Part shown: one piece after another, positions 9,652 to 18,960 of the stretch
Layout of the letters: every line of letters begins with the position of its first letter
Position numbering within the stretch: the first letter of the stretch is position 1
From: Clostridium punense
Lineage (GTDB): Bacteria; Bacillota; Clostridia; Clostridiales; Clostridiaceae
Direction of reading: 5' to 3'
Assembly (NCBI RefSeq): GCF_017874425.1
Contig: NZ_JAGGLL010000017.1
Coordinates: 1-64,000, forward strand
DNA length: 64,000 bases
Translations under genes and position numbers: made by a program
Notes under the pieces: generated by a model
Database searches by the model: none
What the model saw: only the letters and a program-made list of their open reading frames with translations
Told to the model about the DNA's origin: nothing

Positions 9652-12600
9652 TTAATCAAAAAGAGCATCTAAATCCTCTTGTGATATATCAACAGCATCA
9701 AAATCTGATGGAGTAAATTGCTTAAAATCCTTATTAGAACATTTATCTAGAATTAAATTCAATATTTCTATATAACTTTCAATGAATTTTTCTATAGTTT
9801 CATACTTAAATCTCTTTTTACTATATTCAATAGTTATTTTTAATTTTTTATTTACTATCATAACAGCTATATCTATCAATGCTGTTAATGAGTTATCTTT
9901 ATCACTATCTAGCCCAAATTCAATATTTGATAAATTTAATTTTTCTTTATCTATTATATTGTCAAAGTCTCCAAGGTAATTAAATCTTACATACTTAATT
10001 TCTTGTTCCTTAAGTGCCTTGTTTAAGAATTTAAGAATACTATAGTTAAATCCTTTGTTAGGTATATTTTTAAGCTGTTCTTTTAAAGATTTAATGCTAT
10101 CTTCTATATCTTCATGCTCTATGCTAAAATGTGCAGGGTACATACTTGTAAACCATCCAACGGTTCTAGATATATCAATATAGTCATTTATAGCCTCTCT
10201 ACCATGTCTTTCAAGTTCAACTATTATCTCATCTTTATTAGTTAACTTATTTAGCGCAATAACTAATCCAATTATTAAAGTTTCATTAAGGTCTATATTA
10301 TATATTTCTTTGGATTTTTCTACTAAACTATTCAAGGTTTTTTCATCTATTTCTTTACTTAAAATATTAGAAGTTTCAACAATATCTTCTTCATTATCAT
10401 AATCTACGTTATAGTTGATTTCTTTATTTAATATTGCTTTCCAATAATCAACTTCATCACTAAAATCATTCTTGCTATAAGTTTGTAAGGCTTCTGCCCA
10501 CTCTTTATATGAATTGGTTTTTAACGGTAATCTTAGCTCACTATCTTCATCCAATTGTTTTAAGATAGTTATGAAATCATCTAATATTACTCTCCACGAA
10601 ACACCATCTACTATTAAATGGTGAGCTATAAATAGTAAAGCTTGTCTATCTTCATCTAAATCCATCATCACTACATTGAATAAACTATTATTTTCTATAT
10701 TAATACTAGAATTGGTTTCTTCTATTAATTTTTTTATATTGTTACATTGCTCCTTGTAGGAATATTGAGATAAATTTAAATATTTAAATGCATACATTTC
10801 ATTAAACTTCTTGTTATTGTAATACAAATCATTACTTCTTCTATCATAATTAATTCTCAGAGCATCATGATGTTCAATTAATTTATTTACAGCGCTTATA
10901 ACCTTATTTATATCTAACTTTCCTTTATACTCTAATAGTACATGCTGATTATACAAGTTTTCGTTAGAAAATTTTTGATTGAAAAACCATTCTATTATAG
11001 GTGTTCTCCCAACAATTCCTTCAATTTTATCTTGTCTTATTGATTTAACGGCTTTACTTTCTTCTATTGTAGCTGCTATCTCCTCTATGAAATCATGAGC
11101 TAGTATATCCTTAACTTTTATATTAAAACCAAGATTTTTAAGCTTTGAAGATATTTGAATAGCTTTTATAGAATCTCCACCAAGCTGATAGTAGTTATCA
11201 TTCATACTGATATTTTCTACACCTAATATTTCTTCCATTGCTTTAACTAACTCTTTTTCAGCTAAGGTTTCATATTTTATAAACTCTTTCTCAACTATCT
11301 CTGGTTCTGGTAGCAATGCATAATTCACCTTTCCATTTAAAGTTAATGGAATTTTTTCTATGAATACAAAATTAGTTGGTATCATATATTTAGGTAAGAA
11401 TTTTAAAAGCCACTCTTTCAACTCTGAATCTGTAATTTCTTTTTTTCTTACTACATAAGTATTTAATATCTTATTACCTAATGAATCTTCTTTAAATACC
11501 ACAACAGCATCTTTAATGCTTTGATTTTCCATTAGATATCGCTCTATCTCCCCAAGTTCAATTCTGTGACCTCTTATTTTTACTTGGTTATCAATTCTTC
11601 CTACATACTCAATAGCCCCATTTTCAATATACCTTGCCGTGTCACCAGTCTTATACATTCTTTTTCCTTTAATAAATGGGTTTTCAATAAATCTTTCATG
11701 AGTTAAATCTTCTCTGTTTAAATAACCCCTAGCAACTCCATCACCAGAAATATATAACTCTCCAATAAACCCTGTTAAAACTGGATTTAATTCATTATCT
11801 AGTATATAAATTTGAACATTATCTGCAGGGTATCCAATGGGTACTGATATACTCTTCACCTTTTCTTCATCATATTTATATATCATGCATCCAACCACAG
11901 TTTCTGTAGGACCGTACTCATTAAATATCTCTATATTTTTACCAAAACTATTACAAACTTCTTTTGCTAAATTTGCCTTTAAATCTTCTCCTCCAACAAT
12001 AAATCTCTTTATGCTAGATTTTGTATTATCCATATCCTTTAATAAGGTTAAGTGTGCAGGTGTAAGCTTCACAACCGTTGCTTTATTTTCTCTTAATATT
12101 TTATACAGAACAAATTCTGTCTCATCATTATCATAAATAACAATCTTATTGCCTGAAATTAATGGTGTAAATATGGATGTTACTGTTAAATCAAAGGATA
12201 TTGAAGAATATAAGGGCATAGCTTCCTCTTCATTTTTTAAATACATCTTATTAGACCACAATATATAATTTGTAAGACCTTGATGTTCAATCATTACACC
12301 CTTTGGTTTTCCTGTTGACCCAGATGTATATATAATATAAACTAAATCCATTAAACCATTAGATTTTGGTAAATTATTTTTGTTATAGCCTTGCAAATCT
12401 TCATTATTTATATTAATTATGTTTCCTTTGAATTTAATTTCATCTGCTATCTTGAAATTAGTTAATAGAATAGTACTTTTTGAATCTTCAAGCATATAAT
12501 TTATTCTTTCTATGGGATAACTAGGATCGATAGGTACGTAGGCTGCTCCTGCCTTTAAAACTCCTAAAATACTTACAAGAAGTTCTATTGAATGAGTCTC

Positions 12601-14133
12601 CATAATTGCTACAATTGATGTTTTGCCTATTCCTGTTTCTCTTAAGTGATTTGCTAATTGATTACATTTTTCATTAAGTTTCTTGTATGTTAAAGTGTTG
12701 TCTTTAAACTCTAATGCTATCTTATTTGGTGTTTTAAATACTTGCTCTTCAAATAACTCACAAACTGTTTTTTGTGGATAACAACTGGTTGTGGAATTTA
12801 AATCATGTACCTTATAATTGCTTTCTTCTTTGTTCATAAGTTTTAAATCAATAACTACAATATTTTCATCCATTACTATCTGATTAGCTATATTAATCAT
12901 AGCTTCATACATTGTTTTCATTTCATTGTCCGAATATTCTGATGTTTTATAATCAAAATTTAGTGTTATATTACTCTCGTCCCACTCCTTAACTGTTAGT
13001 TGTAATGAGTAACTTTGATTTCCACAATAATACTCCTTAACTTTTACATCTACTCCATTAATGTCACTATCATATTTGGAGTTATAGTAGTTTACACACA
13101 TTTTAAATAAACTGTCATAACCATCTTTCATTAAATTTAGTTCCTTAATTAAAAGATCATATGGATACTTTTGATTTAAAAAACACAACTTTAATTCTCT
13201 ATTAACTAAATTTATTAAGTTTTCTATTTTTAACTCAGTATCTAACTTAAACCTAACAGGTACTGTACTTGTAAACATACCCATCATATTCTTTTGGTCT
13301 TTATTAGTTCTATTAAATACTGGCGTACCTACCACTAAATCCTTTTTATATGTAACCTTATTAATGTAAATAAGTAGTATTGTTATAAATAAAGTATTTA
13401 ATGAACATTTTTTGTCATCTGCAAACTTCCTTATTTTATTTGATAACTCTTCATCAAGGTTAAAGCATTGCCTCTTACCTTCTAAACTGTCAGATGTTTT
13501 GTATAAAAACTCCTCAGGAACACTTGAAAACTTATCTTTCCAGAAGTTTTTGTTTTTTATAAACCTTTCTGAATTCAAATACTCTTCCTCAGCCTTAATA
13601 AAGTCTAGATATGAATAGTTGACCATATAAACGTCTTCTTTATTCATTAATCTTCTATATATTTCACAAATTTGTTTTTGTATAAGAGTAATAGACCATC
13701 CATCAGCTATAATATGATGAATATTAAGTAGAACCCCATACTCTTTTTCACTTATCTTATATATTGCAAAATAATATAGCTTACTATTCTCTAAATTAAA
13801 ACATTTTTTAAACAATTCATTTGACCATGTCTCATATTCTTTTTGAGGATTTTCATAACTGCTAAAATCTAAAAAGTCTATATCCTCATTTTGAAACTCT
13901 TTAACATATTGAAATGTTTCATTTTCTTTTTCTGAAACCCTTAGTCTTAATCCTTCATTATTTTTTATTATAAGATTAAGTGTTTCTTTCATAACTTCAA
14001 CATCAATAGTTTCATATATACTTAAACATCCACCAATATTATGTAATGGTGAATTTGTATTTATCTTATCTATGTACCATATTCTTTTTTGTGGATGTGT
14101 TAATTTATAATAAACCCTCTTGCTATTTCTCAT
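9652..14133 (-). CDS. Nonribosomal peptide synthetase, loading module C-A(Asn)-T-E
   Basis: 1,493 residues from ATG 14133, chosen because GAGGGG lies just upstream; an in-frame start 48 bp earlier would use sequence from the inserted IS. Domains in order are a condensation domain (HHIIADG near residue 140), presumably adding a fatty acyl group; adenylation (YTSGSTGKPKG near 605); carrier (LGGDS near 985); and a C-like epimerase (HHLIVDGVSW near 1175, RTVGWFTS near 1325). The pocket read against GrsA is D-L-T-K-I-G-E-V-G-K, an asparagine code. The product would be an acyl-D-Asn thioester, passed to the NRPS at 5654. The following gene is the matching peptidase-exporter. The gene's own upstream region has been replaced by an IS 27 bp before the start. 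Confidence 0.95.
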   Translation of the reverse strand: MRNSKRVYYKLTHPQKRIWYIDKINTNSPLHNIGGCLSIYETIDVEVMKETLNLIIKNNEGLRLRVSEKENETFQYVKEFQNEDIDFLDFSSYENPQKEYETWSNELFKKCFNLENSKLYYFAIYKISEKEYGVLLNIHHIIADGWSITLIQKQICEIYRRLMNKEDVYMVNYSYLDFIKAEEEYLNSERFIKNKNFWKDKFSSVPEEFLYKTSDSLEGKRQCFNLDEELSNKIRKFADDKKCSLNTLFITILLIYINKVTYKKDLVVGTPVFNRTNKDQKNMMGMFTSTVPVRFKLDTELKIENLINLVNRELKLCFLNQKYPYDLLIKELNLMKDGYDSLFKMCVNYYNSKYDSDINGVDVKVKEYYCGNQSYSLQLTVKEWDESNITLNFDYKTSEYSDNEMKTMYEAMINIANQIVMDENIVVIDLKLMNKEESNYKVHDLNSTTSCYPQKTVCELFEEQVFKTPNKIALEFKDNTLTYKKLNEKCNQLANHLRETGIGKTSIVAIMETHSIELLVSILGVLKAGAAYVPIDPSYPIERINYMLEDSKSTILLTNFKIADEIKFKGNIININNEDLQGYNKNNLPKSNGLMDLVYIIYTSGSTGKPKGVMIEHQGLTNYILWSNKMYLKNEEEAMPLYSSISFDLTVTSIFTPLISGNKIVIYDNDETEFVLYKILRENKATVVKLTPAHLTLLKDMDNTKSSIKRFIVGGEDLKANLAKEVCNSFGKNIEIFNEYGPTETVVGCMIYKYDEEKVKSISVPIGYPADNVQIYILDNELNPVLTGFIGELYISGDGVARGYLNREDLTHERFIENPFIKGKRMYKTGDTARYIENGAIEYVGRIDNQVKIRGHRIELGEIERYLMENQSIKDAVVVFKEDSLGNKILNTYVVRKKEITDSELKEWLLKFLPKYMIPTNFVFIEKIPLTLNGKVNYALLPEPEIVEKEFIKYETLAEKELVKAMEEILGVENISMNDNYYQLGGDSIKAIQISSKLKNLGFNIKVKDILAHDFIEEIAATIEESKAVKSIRQDKIEGIVGRTPIIEWFFNQKFSNENLYNQHVLLEYKGKLDINKVISAVNKLIEHHDALRINYDRRSNDLYYNNKKFNEMYAFKYLNLSQYSYKEQCNNIKKLIEETNSSINIENNSLFNVVMMDLDEDRQALLFIAHHLIVDGVSWRVILDDFITILKQLDEDSELRLPLKTNSYKEWAEALQTYSKNDFSDEVDYWKAILNKEINYNVDYDNEEDIVETSNILSKEIDEKTLNSLVEKSKEIYNIDLNETLIIGLVIALNKLTNKDEIIVELERHGREAINDYIDISRTVGWFTSMYPAHFSIEHEDIEDSIKSLKEQLKNIPNKGFNYSILKFLNKALKEQEIKYVRFNYLGDFDNIIDKEKLNLSNIEFGLDSDKDNSLTALIDIAVMIVNKKLKITIEYSKKRFKYETIEKFIESYIEILNLILDKCSNKDFKQFTPSDFDAVDISQEDLDALFD

Positions 14134-14152
14134 ATTTATTCCCCTCGTATAA

Positions 14153-14159
14153 TTAATTT
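14153..14159. repeat. Target-site duplication, left copy
   Basis: TTAATTT directly precedes the IS1182-like left end (14160). The same seven bases follow the right end at 16105-16111. Confidence 0.6.
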
Positions 14160-16104
14160 TAGTGCTCTCGAAAACTCTCAAGGCATTGAAATTTTTATAT
14201 TCATTTTTCTGTGAAAATAGGTTTCACCTCAGAATTTCCTCAAGCTTTATATTGTGCGAATAACTTATATAATTCAAGCTATTCGTAGTATTATTAATTT
14301 ATTTTAGTAAAATAGCCAAATTTAAGACTTGACAGTTAGAAAAAATTTCCAAAATGGGATATGGATATTATTTACATTACTTCATTTACAAGGAGTGTTT
14401 TTTATGCTAACTGTTAAATTTTCTCATGCTCAATATCAAAATTTTGTTCAATCATTTTTGGATAAATTTTTTATTCAAACTAATCAACAAATTACTCTGC
14501 AAAAACGTAGCTCTCTGATTACAAAAATTTGGTCTATCGACCTTACTGGAATTGTACCTTTGCTACAAAGTACTTATTCTAAATCTACTCAAGGTGCACC
14601 CCCAAAAGATGCGGTAGCATTGCTTAGATCCCTTATTATTATGATTTATACCAACGAAACGAGTATATCAAATTGGGTAAAAACTCTACAGTCAGAACCC
14701 TTTTATGCAATTTTATCAGGATTTATTCCTGCATGCTATTCATCTCGTAAAGCCGAAGGCATTGCTGCAGATCCACTACCCGGTGTTGGTACTTTTTATG
14801 ATTTTATGGATAGGCTGATTCGTAAGGATAAAATCCTTTATAAATCCAAACTGCGTAAAGTTAAACGTAAACCTCGTAAAAAGCAAAAGAAAAACCAAAA
14901 GATGAATAATTCCAAACCTGGTGTAGTTGAACGTTTAGTTAAAAGGGTTTTAAAACATGATAATTCTAGGCTTCCTGAAAGCATTGAATCATCATTAAAT
15001 ACCATACTTAAAGAGTTATTTGTGTTACCTTCTTTAAAAATGGGTATCCTTGGTGAACCTTCAAAACTAAATATTGCTGGTGATGGAACCTGTATGCCTA
15101 CACAGGCTTCGCCTTACGGTAAAAAGGTATGCAACTGCAAATTAAAACCCGGTGAAAAATGCGATTGCCTTCGCAAATTTACTGACCCATCCGCTACTTG
15201 GGGTTGGGATAGCTTCAATAAACAATATTATTATGGACATACCTTCCATGGTTTTACTGCTTGTGATAGCTTTTACAGCCTACCTATCCATATTAAATTT
15301 GTTAGTGCTGCACGCCATGATTCTGTAACTGGTGTTTATGCACTTAAAGAACTTGTTGATTTATATCCTGAAATCAAATTTGATTCTGCAGCCTTTGATT
15401 CTGCATATGATACTAATGCTTTTTATCTTTTATGCTTGCATTATGGAATAAAACCTATTATTGATTTAAATTCCCGTTCATCAAAGCTTTCATCTAATAG
15501 TGAATTTGTTAAGCTTAATGAAAACGGCATTCCCCATGGTTTACTCTGTGGACATCAGCTTCGCAATTGGGGAATTATAAGTAAAGAGTTTAGACATAAA
15601 TGGTTATTCCCTGTTTAATGTGAAAACTGTGATAAATGCCCAATGAAAAGCAATCAAACTTATTACACCAAAACTTTAGATAACCCTAGATATTTTACGC
15701 CAATATTGAGAGGTTCAAAACAGTGGAAAGCTCTTTATAAAAGACGTTCTACAACTGAAAGATGTTGGGACAGAATAAATAACGATTTTCATGCTGAAGA
15801 TGCCATTATTTATTCTGCTGAACGCAGAATAGTAAGAGTTTTCCTTGGTGCATTTAATTGTTTTATAGATGCTTGGGCTTCTGAAAAACCAGTATCAATT
15901 ACTGATGTTTTTCCATGTCTTAATAATATAGCTGCATAATTTATATTTAATTTCACCTTAATCCAGCCTACGGCTTTTTTAAAAATTGCATATACGAAGT
16001 CTTTTTGTCATGCGTAAAATTAAATTCACCACAGTCCATCATGAAATATATTGCACTAATTCAATGTATTGGAATTTGTTAATTATTGTTTTCCGACTAT
16101 ACTA
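14160..16104 (+). mobile_element. IS1182-like insertion sequence, copy 1
   Basis: About 1,945 bp. The left end begins TAGTGCTCTCGAAAAC and the right end, read inward, begins TAGTATAGTCGGAAAAC. TTAATTT repeats immediately outside both. A diverged copy lies at 18961-20597 with the same end sequences. The element sits between the loading NRPS and whatever lay upstream of it, so NRPS transcription now has to start in, or pass through, the IS. Confidence 0.8.
14404..15939 (+). pseudogene. IS1182-family transposase with one nonsense codon
   Basis: ATG 14404 follows AAGGAG. The frame continues to 15939 (511 codons plus stop) except for one TAA at 15616-15618, directly after LFPV. The related copy at 20105-20110 reads GTT CAA, so this looks like a single C-to-T change (Gln to stop). 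The protein has the N-terminal helix-rich domain, a Lys/Arg-rich linker near residue 160, a Cys cluster (CNCKLKPGEKCDC) and the DDE nuclease region of this family. Apart from the stop it looks intact. Confidence 0.85.
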
Positions 16105-16115
16105 TTAATTTATAG

Positions 16116-16148
16116 TTAGTTTTAAGTTAGTTTTAAGTTAGTTTTAAG
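16116..16148. repeat. Three tandem copies of TTAGTTTTAAG
   Basis: Three perfect 11-bp units plus a partial fourth, between the IS1182-like right end and the IS110-like relic. No function is evident. Confidence 0.8.
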
Positions 16149-16179
16149 TTAATTTCCAGCACCTAAACTAACTGTAATA

Positions 16180-16975
16180 AACTAAGGATTACTGGAAATT
16201 ATTAAAGACTGTTTAGAATTATTCCTAGACGTAAATATTTATAATATGAATTGGGATACATTTGGTACTTCTTCATTAGCAGTACTTACAGAATTTATGT
16301 CTATCGAAGATCTTGTTAACGCAAGTCTTGAAGATTTAGTTGTCTTCTTAGTTGATAAGAGTAATAATAGATTTTCTAATCCTGAAGCAACTGCTAAATT
16401 ACTACAAAACGCCGCTAGAGATTCTTACCGATTAGATAAAGCACTATATGACCCTCTAAATGCCACAATTGCAGCGTCTCTAAACTGCATTAAAACTTTA
16501 GAGAAAGAGGTCAAGTGCTTAGATAAAGCTATTGAAAAAGCCGTAAAAAGGCTTGATAATAATCAATTTCAATGCTTAGTATCTATTCCAGGCATAGGAC
16601 CTATTTTGCAGCTGGTATAGTTTCCGAGTTATAATACATCAGTAAATTTAGCAACCAAGGTTGTTTAGCTAAATATGCTAGCTTAACCTGGCGGAAAAAG
16701 CAATCTGGTAACTTTACTGCAGATAATACTTTTCTGACTAAAACAGGAAATAAGTATCTTCGATATTACTTACTTGAAGCCGTCGCTAGCGTTGCTAGAC
16801 ATGACAACGAATATAAAGATTATTATTATCGAAAATATTCTGAAGCCTTAGTGCATAAACATAAAAGAGCACTTACACTAACTGGACGTAAACTTGTAAG
16901 ATTGATTTTTTCCTTACTACGAAATAATCAACTTTATACCTCTAACGAGGTAGTTGAAAAAGCTACAACTTAATA
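16180..16975 (+). pseudogene. IS110-family transposase relic
   Basis: An open piece at 16246-16620 carries the coiled-coil and the start of the C-terminal transposase_20 domain (SIPGIGPILQ). The frame breaks near 16618, then continues in another frame to 16975 with CLAKYASLTWRKKQSG and KTGNKYLRYYLLEA, both typical of the family. The N-terminal DEDD catalytic half is missing or very short. The element cannot be active. Confidence 0.8.
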
Positions 16976-17116
16976 TTTTTCTAATTCCCTTTGTAATTTA
17001 CAGGTAAAATTCGTAAATCAATCGAGGTTTATTTAGTTCACCTTTTTTTACATAAGACAAACTAGAAATTTTCCAAATTAATAATTTTTTTATCTTGACA
17101 TATTACCAGTCGTCTT

Positions 17117-17152
17117 TTGAAATATCTTCTATTTAACTAATGTAGTTTTTAT
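17117..17152 (-). pseudogene. Scrap of type II thioesterase 3' end
   Basis: On the minus strand, ACTACATTAGTTAAATAG and the bases around it match the last codons, stop and first intergenic bases of the thioesterase at 30691-31383, with a few changes. It lies on the NRPS side of the IS-rich zone. It suggests the loading NRPS at 14133 once followed a thioesterase directly, as the broken copy at 30130-30671 still does. Confidence 0.6.
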
Positions 17153-17222
17153 AATCTGGTATTAGTATAGTTTTATGGACACATTTTGATTAACTCTATA
17201 AAATAAGATTAAGGAAACATGT

Positions 17223-17405
17223 ATCGATAGAACATATTGGATATATCAGACAACTCTTTATCGGATTTTAGTTGAAGTTCCCAACTTCTTATCGTTTGTC
17301 TCATAGATTTGCACGCTTTATTACTTACTTCCGGTGAAAAATCTATAAAATGTTTTCCCTTTTTACTTTTTGACTTCTTGGTCTAAAAGTATATCCCCAA
17401 AAGTC
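17223..17405 (-). pseudogene. Group II intron reverse transcriptase, C-terminal fragment
   Basis: Minus-strand translation gives LLGIYF, then a Lys-rich stretch, HFIDFSPEVSNKACKSMRQT and IRSWELQLKSDKELSDISNM. This is the thumb/maturase region of group II intron proteins, interrupted by stops. No upstream RT domains or flanking intron ends remain. It is too decayed to help the intron at 8099-8974. Confidence 0.7.
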
Positions 17406-17453
17406 AAAATTTATATTATCTTAGATTCTTTTTCCTAAAATCATCTTTACAAT

Positions 17454-17491
17454 AACCAGCAATGGCTAGTAGTGTTGAGCCATCGCTGGTT
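17454..17491. terminator. 14-bp hairpin, possible terminator
   Basis: AACCAGCAATGGCT (17454-17467) pairs with AGCCATCGCTGGTT (17478-17491), with one G-U pair and a 10-base loop, followed on the plus strand by TACTTTTCC. No intact gene reads into it from the left, so it may be a remnant. Confidence 0.5.
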
Positions 17492-17769
17492 ACTTTTCCT
17501 CTCAGAACAGAGGTGTTGGCAATACACCTTATAGAGTTGAGAATAAGATAAAATGTAAGAGAATGCAATTATATTGAGAGTCTAGCAGTTGGTAGTTTTT
17601 TTATATTATAATTTGTAAATATTATATATAAGCCGAAAAAGCCCTTGTACAGCTTTTCTTCTCATTAGCTAAGTGATAGGTTTTCTTTCAAACCCTCGGC
17701 TCGGTAAAATGCCTCGCAAACTAAAAAGAGAGACATGTTACATATCTTTCATATAAACTTAATTAATTG

Positions 17770-18936
17770 CTAATCTCTACAATACAAGTCTCTTGTATAA
17801 ATCTTATTTGTAACATCTCTTATTTCATCACTCAGTCTATTCGTGATGATGATATCAGAAACAGACTTAAACTCATCCAAATCTTTGATAACTCTCGAGT
17901 TGAAGAAATGCTCATCTTGAAATGTTGGCTCATATACAACAACTTCAATACCTTTGTCTTTGATTCTCTTCATAACACCTTGAATCGATGAACCTCTGAA
18001 ATTATCAGAATCCTTTTTCATAGTGAGTCTATGAACACCAACAACTTCAGGTTTTCTAGCAATTATCTGATCTGCTATATGGTCTTTTCTTGTTCTGTTG
18101 GCATCAACAATTGCACCAATTATGTTATTTTGTACATCAGAGTAATTTGCTCTAAGTTGTTTCGTATCCTTCGTCAAACAGTAACCACCATAGCCAAATG
18201 AGGGATTGTTGTAATGATTACCAATTCTAGGATCCAAACAAACACCGTCAATGACTAATTTCGTATCTAAACCTCTCAGTTCAGCAAATGTATCTAATTC
18301 GTTGAAGTATGCCACTCTCATCGCCAAATAAGTATTCGAGAACAGTTTAATTGCTTCTGCTTCAGTTGAATTCATAAACAACACATCAGTATTCTCTTTC
18401 TCTCCACCTTCTACCAATAAATCAACAAAAACTCTCGCTCTCTCACTATTCTCCCCTATAACAATTCTTGATGGGTATAAATTATCATACAGAGCCTTTC
18501 CTTCACGTAGGAATTCAGGAGAATAGATAATATTGTCCGTTTTGAACATTTCTTTTATTCTTTCTGTATAACCAACAGGAACAGTTGACTTGATAATCAT
18601 AACAGTTTCAGGATTAATCGCCAAAACATTGGCTATAACAGCTTCAACAGTTCGTGTATTGAAACAATTCTTCTCTGAATCATAATTAGTAGGTGTGGAA
18701 ATCACTACATAATCCACATTTTGGAAAGCCTTGTAATTATCGGTCGTTGCTCTTAAATTAAGCTCTTTATTCGCAAGATACTCTTCAATTTCCTTATCAA
18801 TTATTGGAGACTTTCTATTATTGATCATCTCAACTTTTTCTTTGATGATATCTAATGTAATCACTTCATTTTTTTGTGCTAATAGTACAGCAGTTGACAG
18901 TCCAACATAACCAGCACCTACAATTGTAATCTTCAT
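17770..18936 (-). CDS. ugd: UDP-glucose 6-dehydrogenase
   Basis: 388 residues from ATG 18936, preceded by AAGAGGTG. It oxidises UDP-glucose to UDP-glucuronate with NAD, supplying acid sugars for capsule or exopolysaccharide. The N-terminal Rossmann motif is GAGYVGLS. The catalytic Cys is in [15 protein letters not shown] near residue 254. It is a short HasB-type enzyme and appears full length. An IS1182-like copy begins 24 bp upstream of the start, cutting this gene off from the nucleotide-sugar epimerase at 20611-21621, its natural operon partner. Expression would need a promoter at the IS end. Confidence 0.93.
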   Translation of the reverse strand: MKITIVGAGYVGLSTAVLLAQKNEVITLDIIKEKVEMINNRKSPIIDKEIEEYLANKELNLRATTDNYKAFQNVDYVVISTPTNYDSEKNCFNTRTVEAVIANVLAINPETVMIIKSTVPVGYTERIKEMFKTDNIIYSPEFLREGKALYDNLYPSRIVIGENSERARVFVDLLVEGGEKENTDVLFMNSTEAEAIKLFSNTYLAMRVAYFNELDTFAELRGLDTKLVIDGVCLDPRIGNHYNNPSFGYGGYCLTKDTKQLRANYSDVQNNIIGAIVDANRTRKDHIADQIIARKPEVVGVHRLTMKKDSDNFRGSSIQGVMKRIKDKGIEVVVYEPTFQDEHFFNSRVIKDLDEFKSVSDIIITNRLSDEIRDVTNKIYTRDLYCRD

Positions 18937-18960
18937 ACTACACCTCTTATAATAATAACC

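Noticed and set aside
8958-9668. Stand-alone short beta-lactamase-like protein ending at 8958
   Set aside because: Its end lies 17 bases inside the intron and the fold would be incomplete. The spliced reading with the downstream exon gives a full-length family member.
16116-16148. CRISPR array or iteron origin from the TTAGTTTTAAG tandem repeats
   Set aside because: Units are 11 bp with no spacers and only three copies. There is no Rep or Cas gene nearby.
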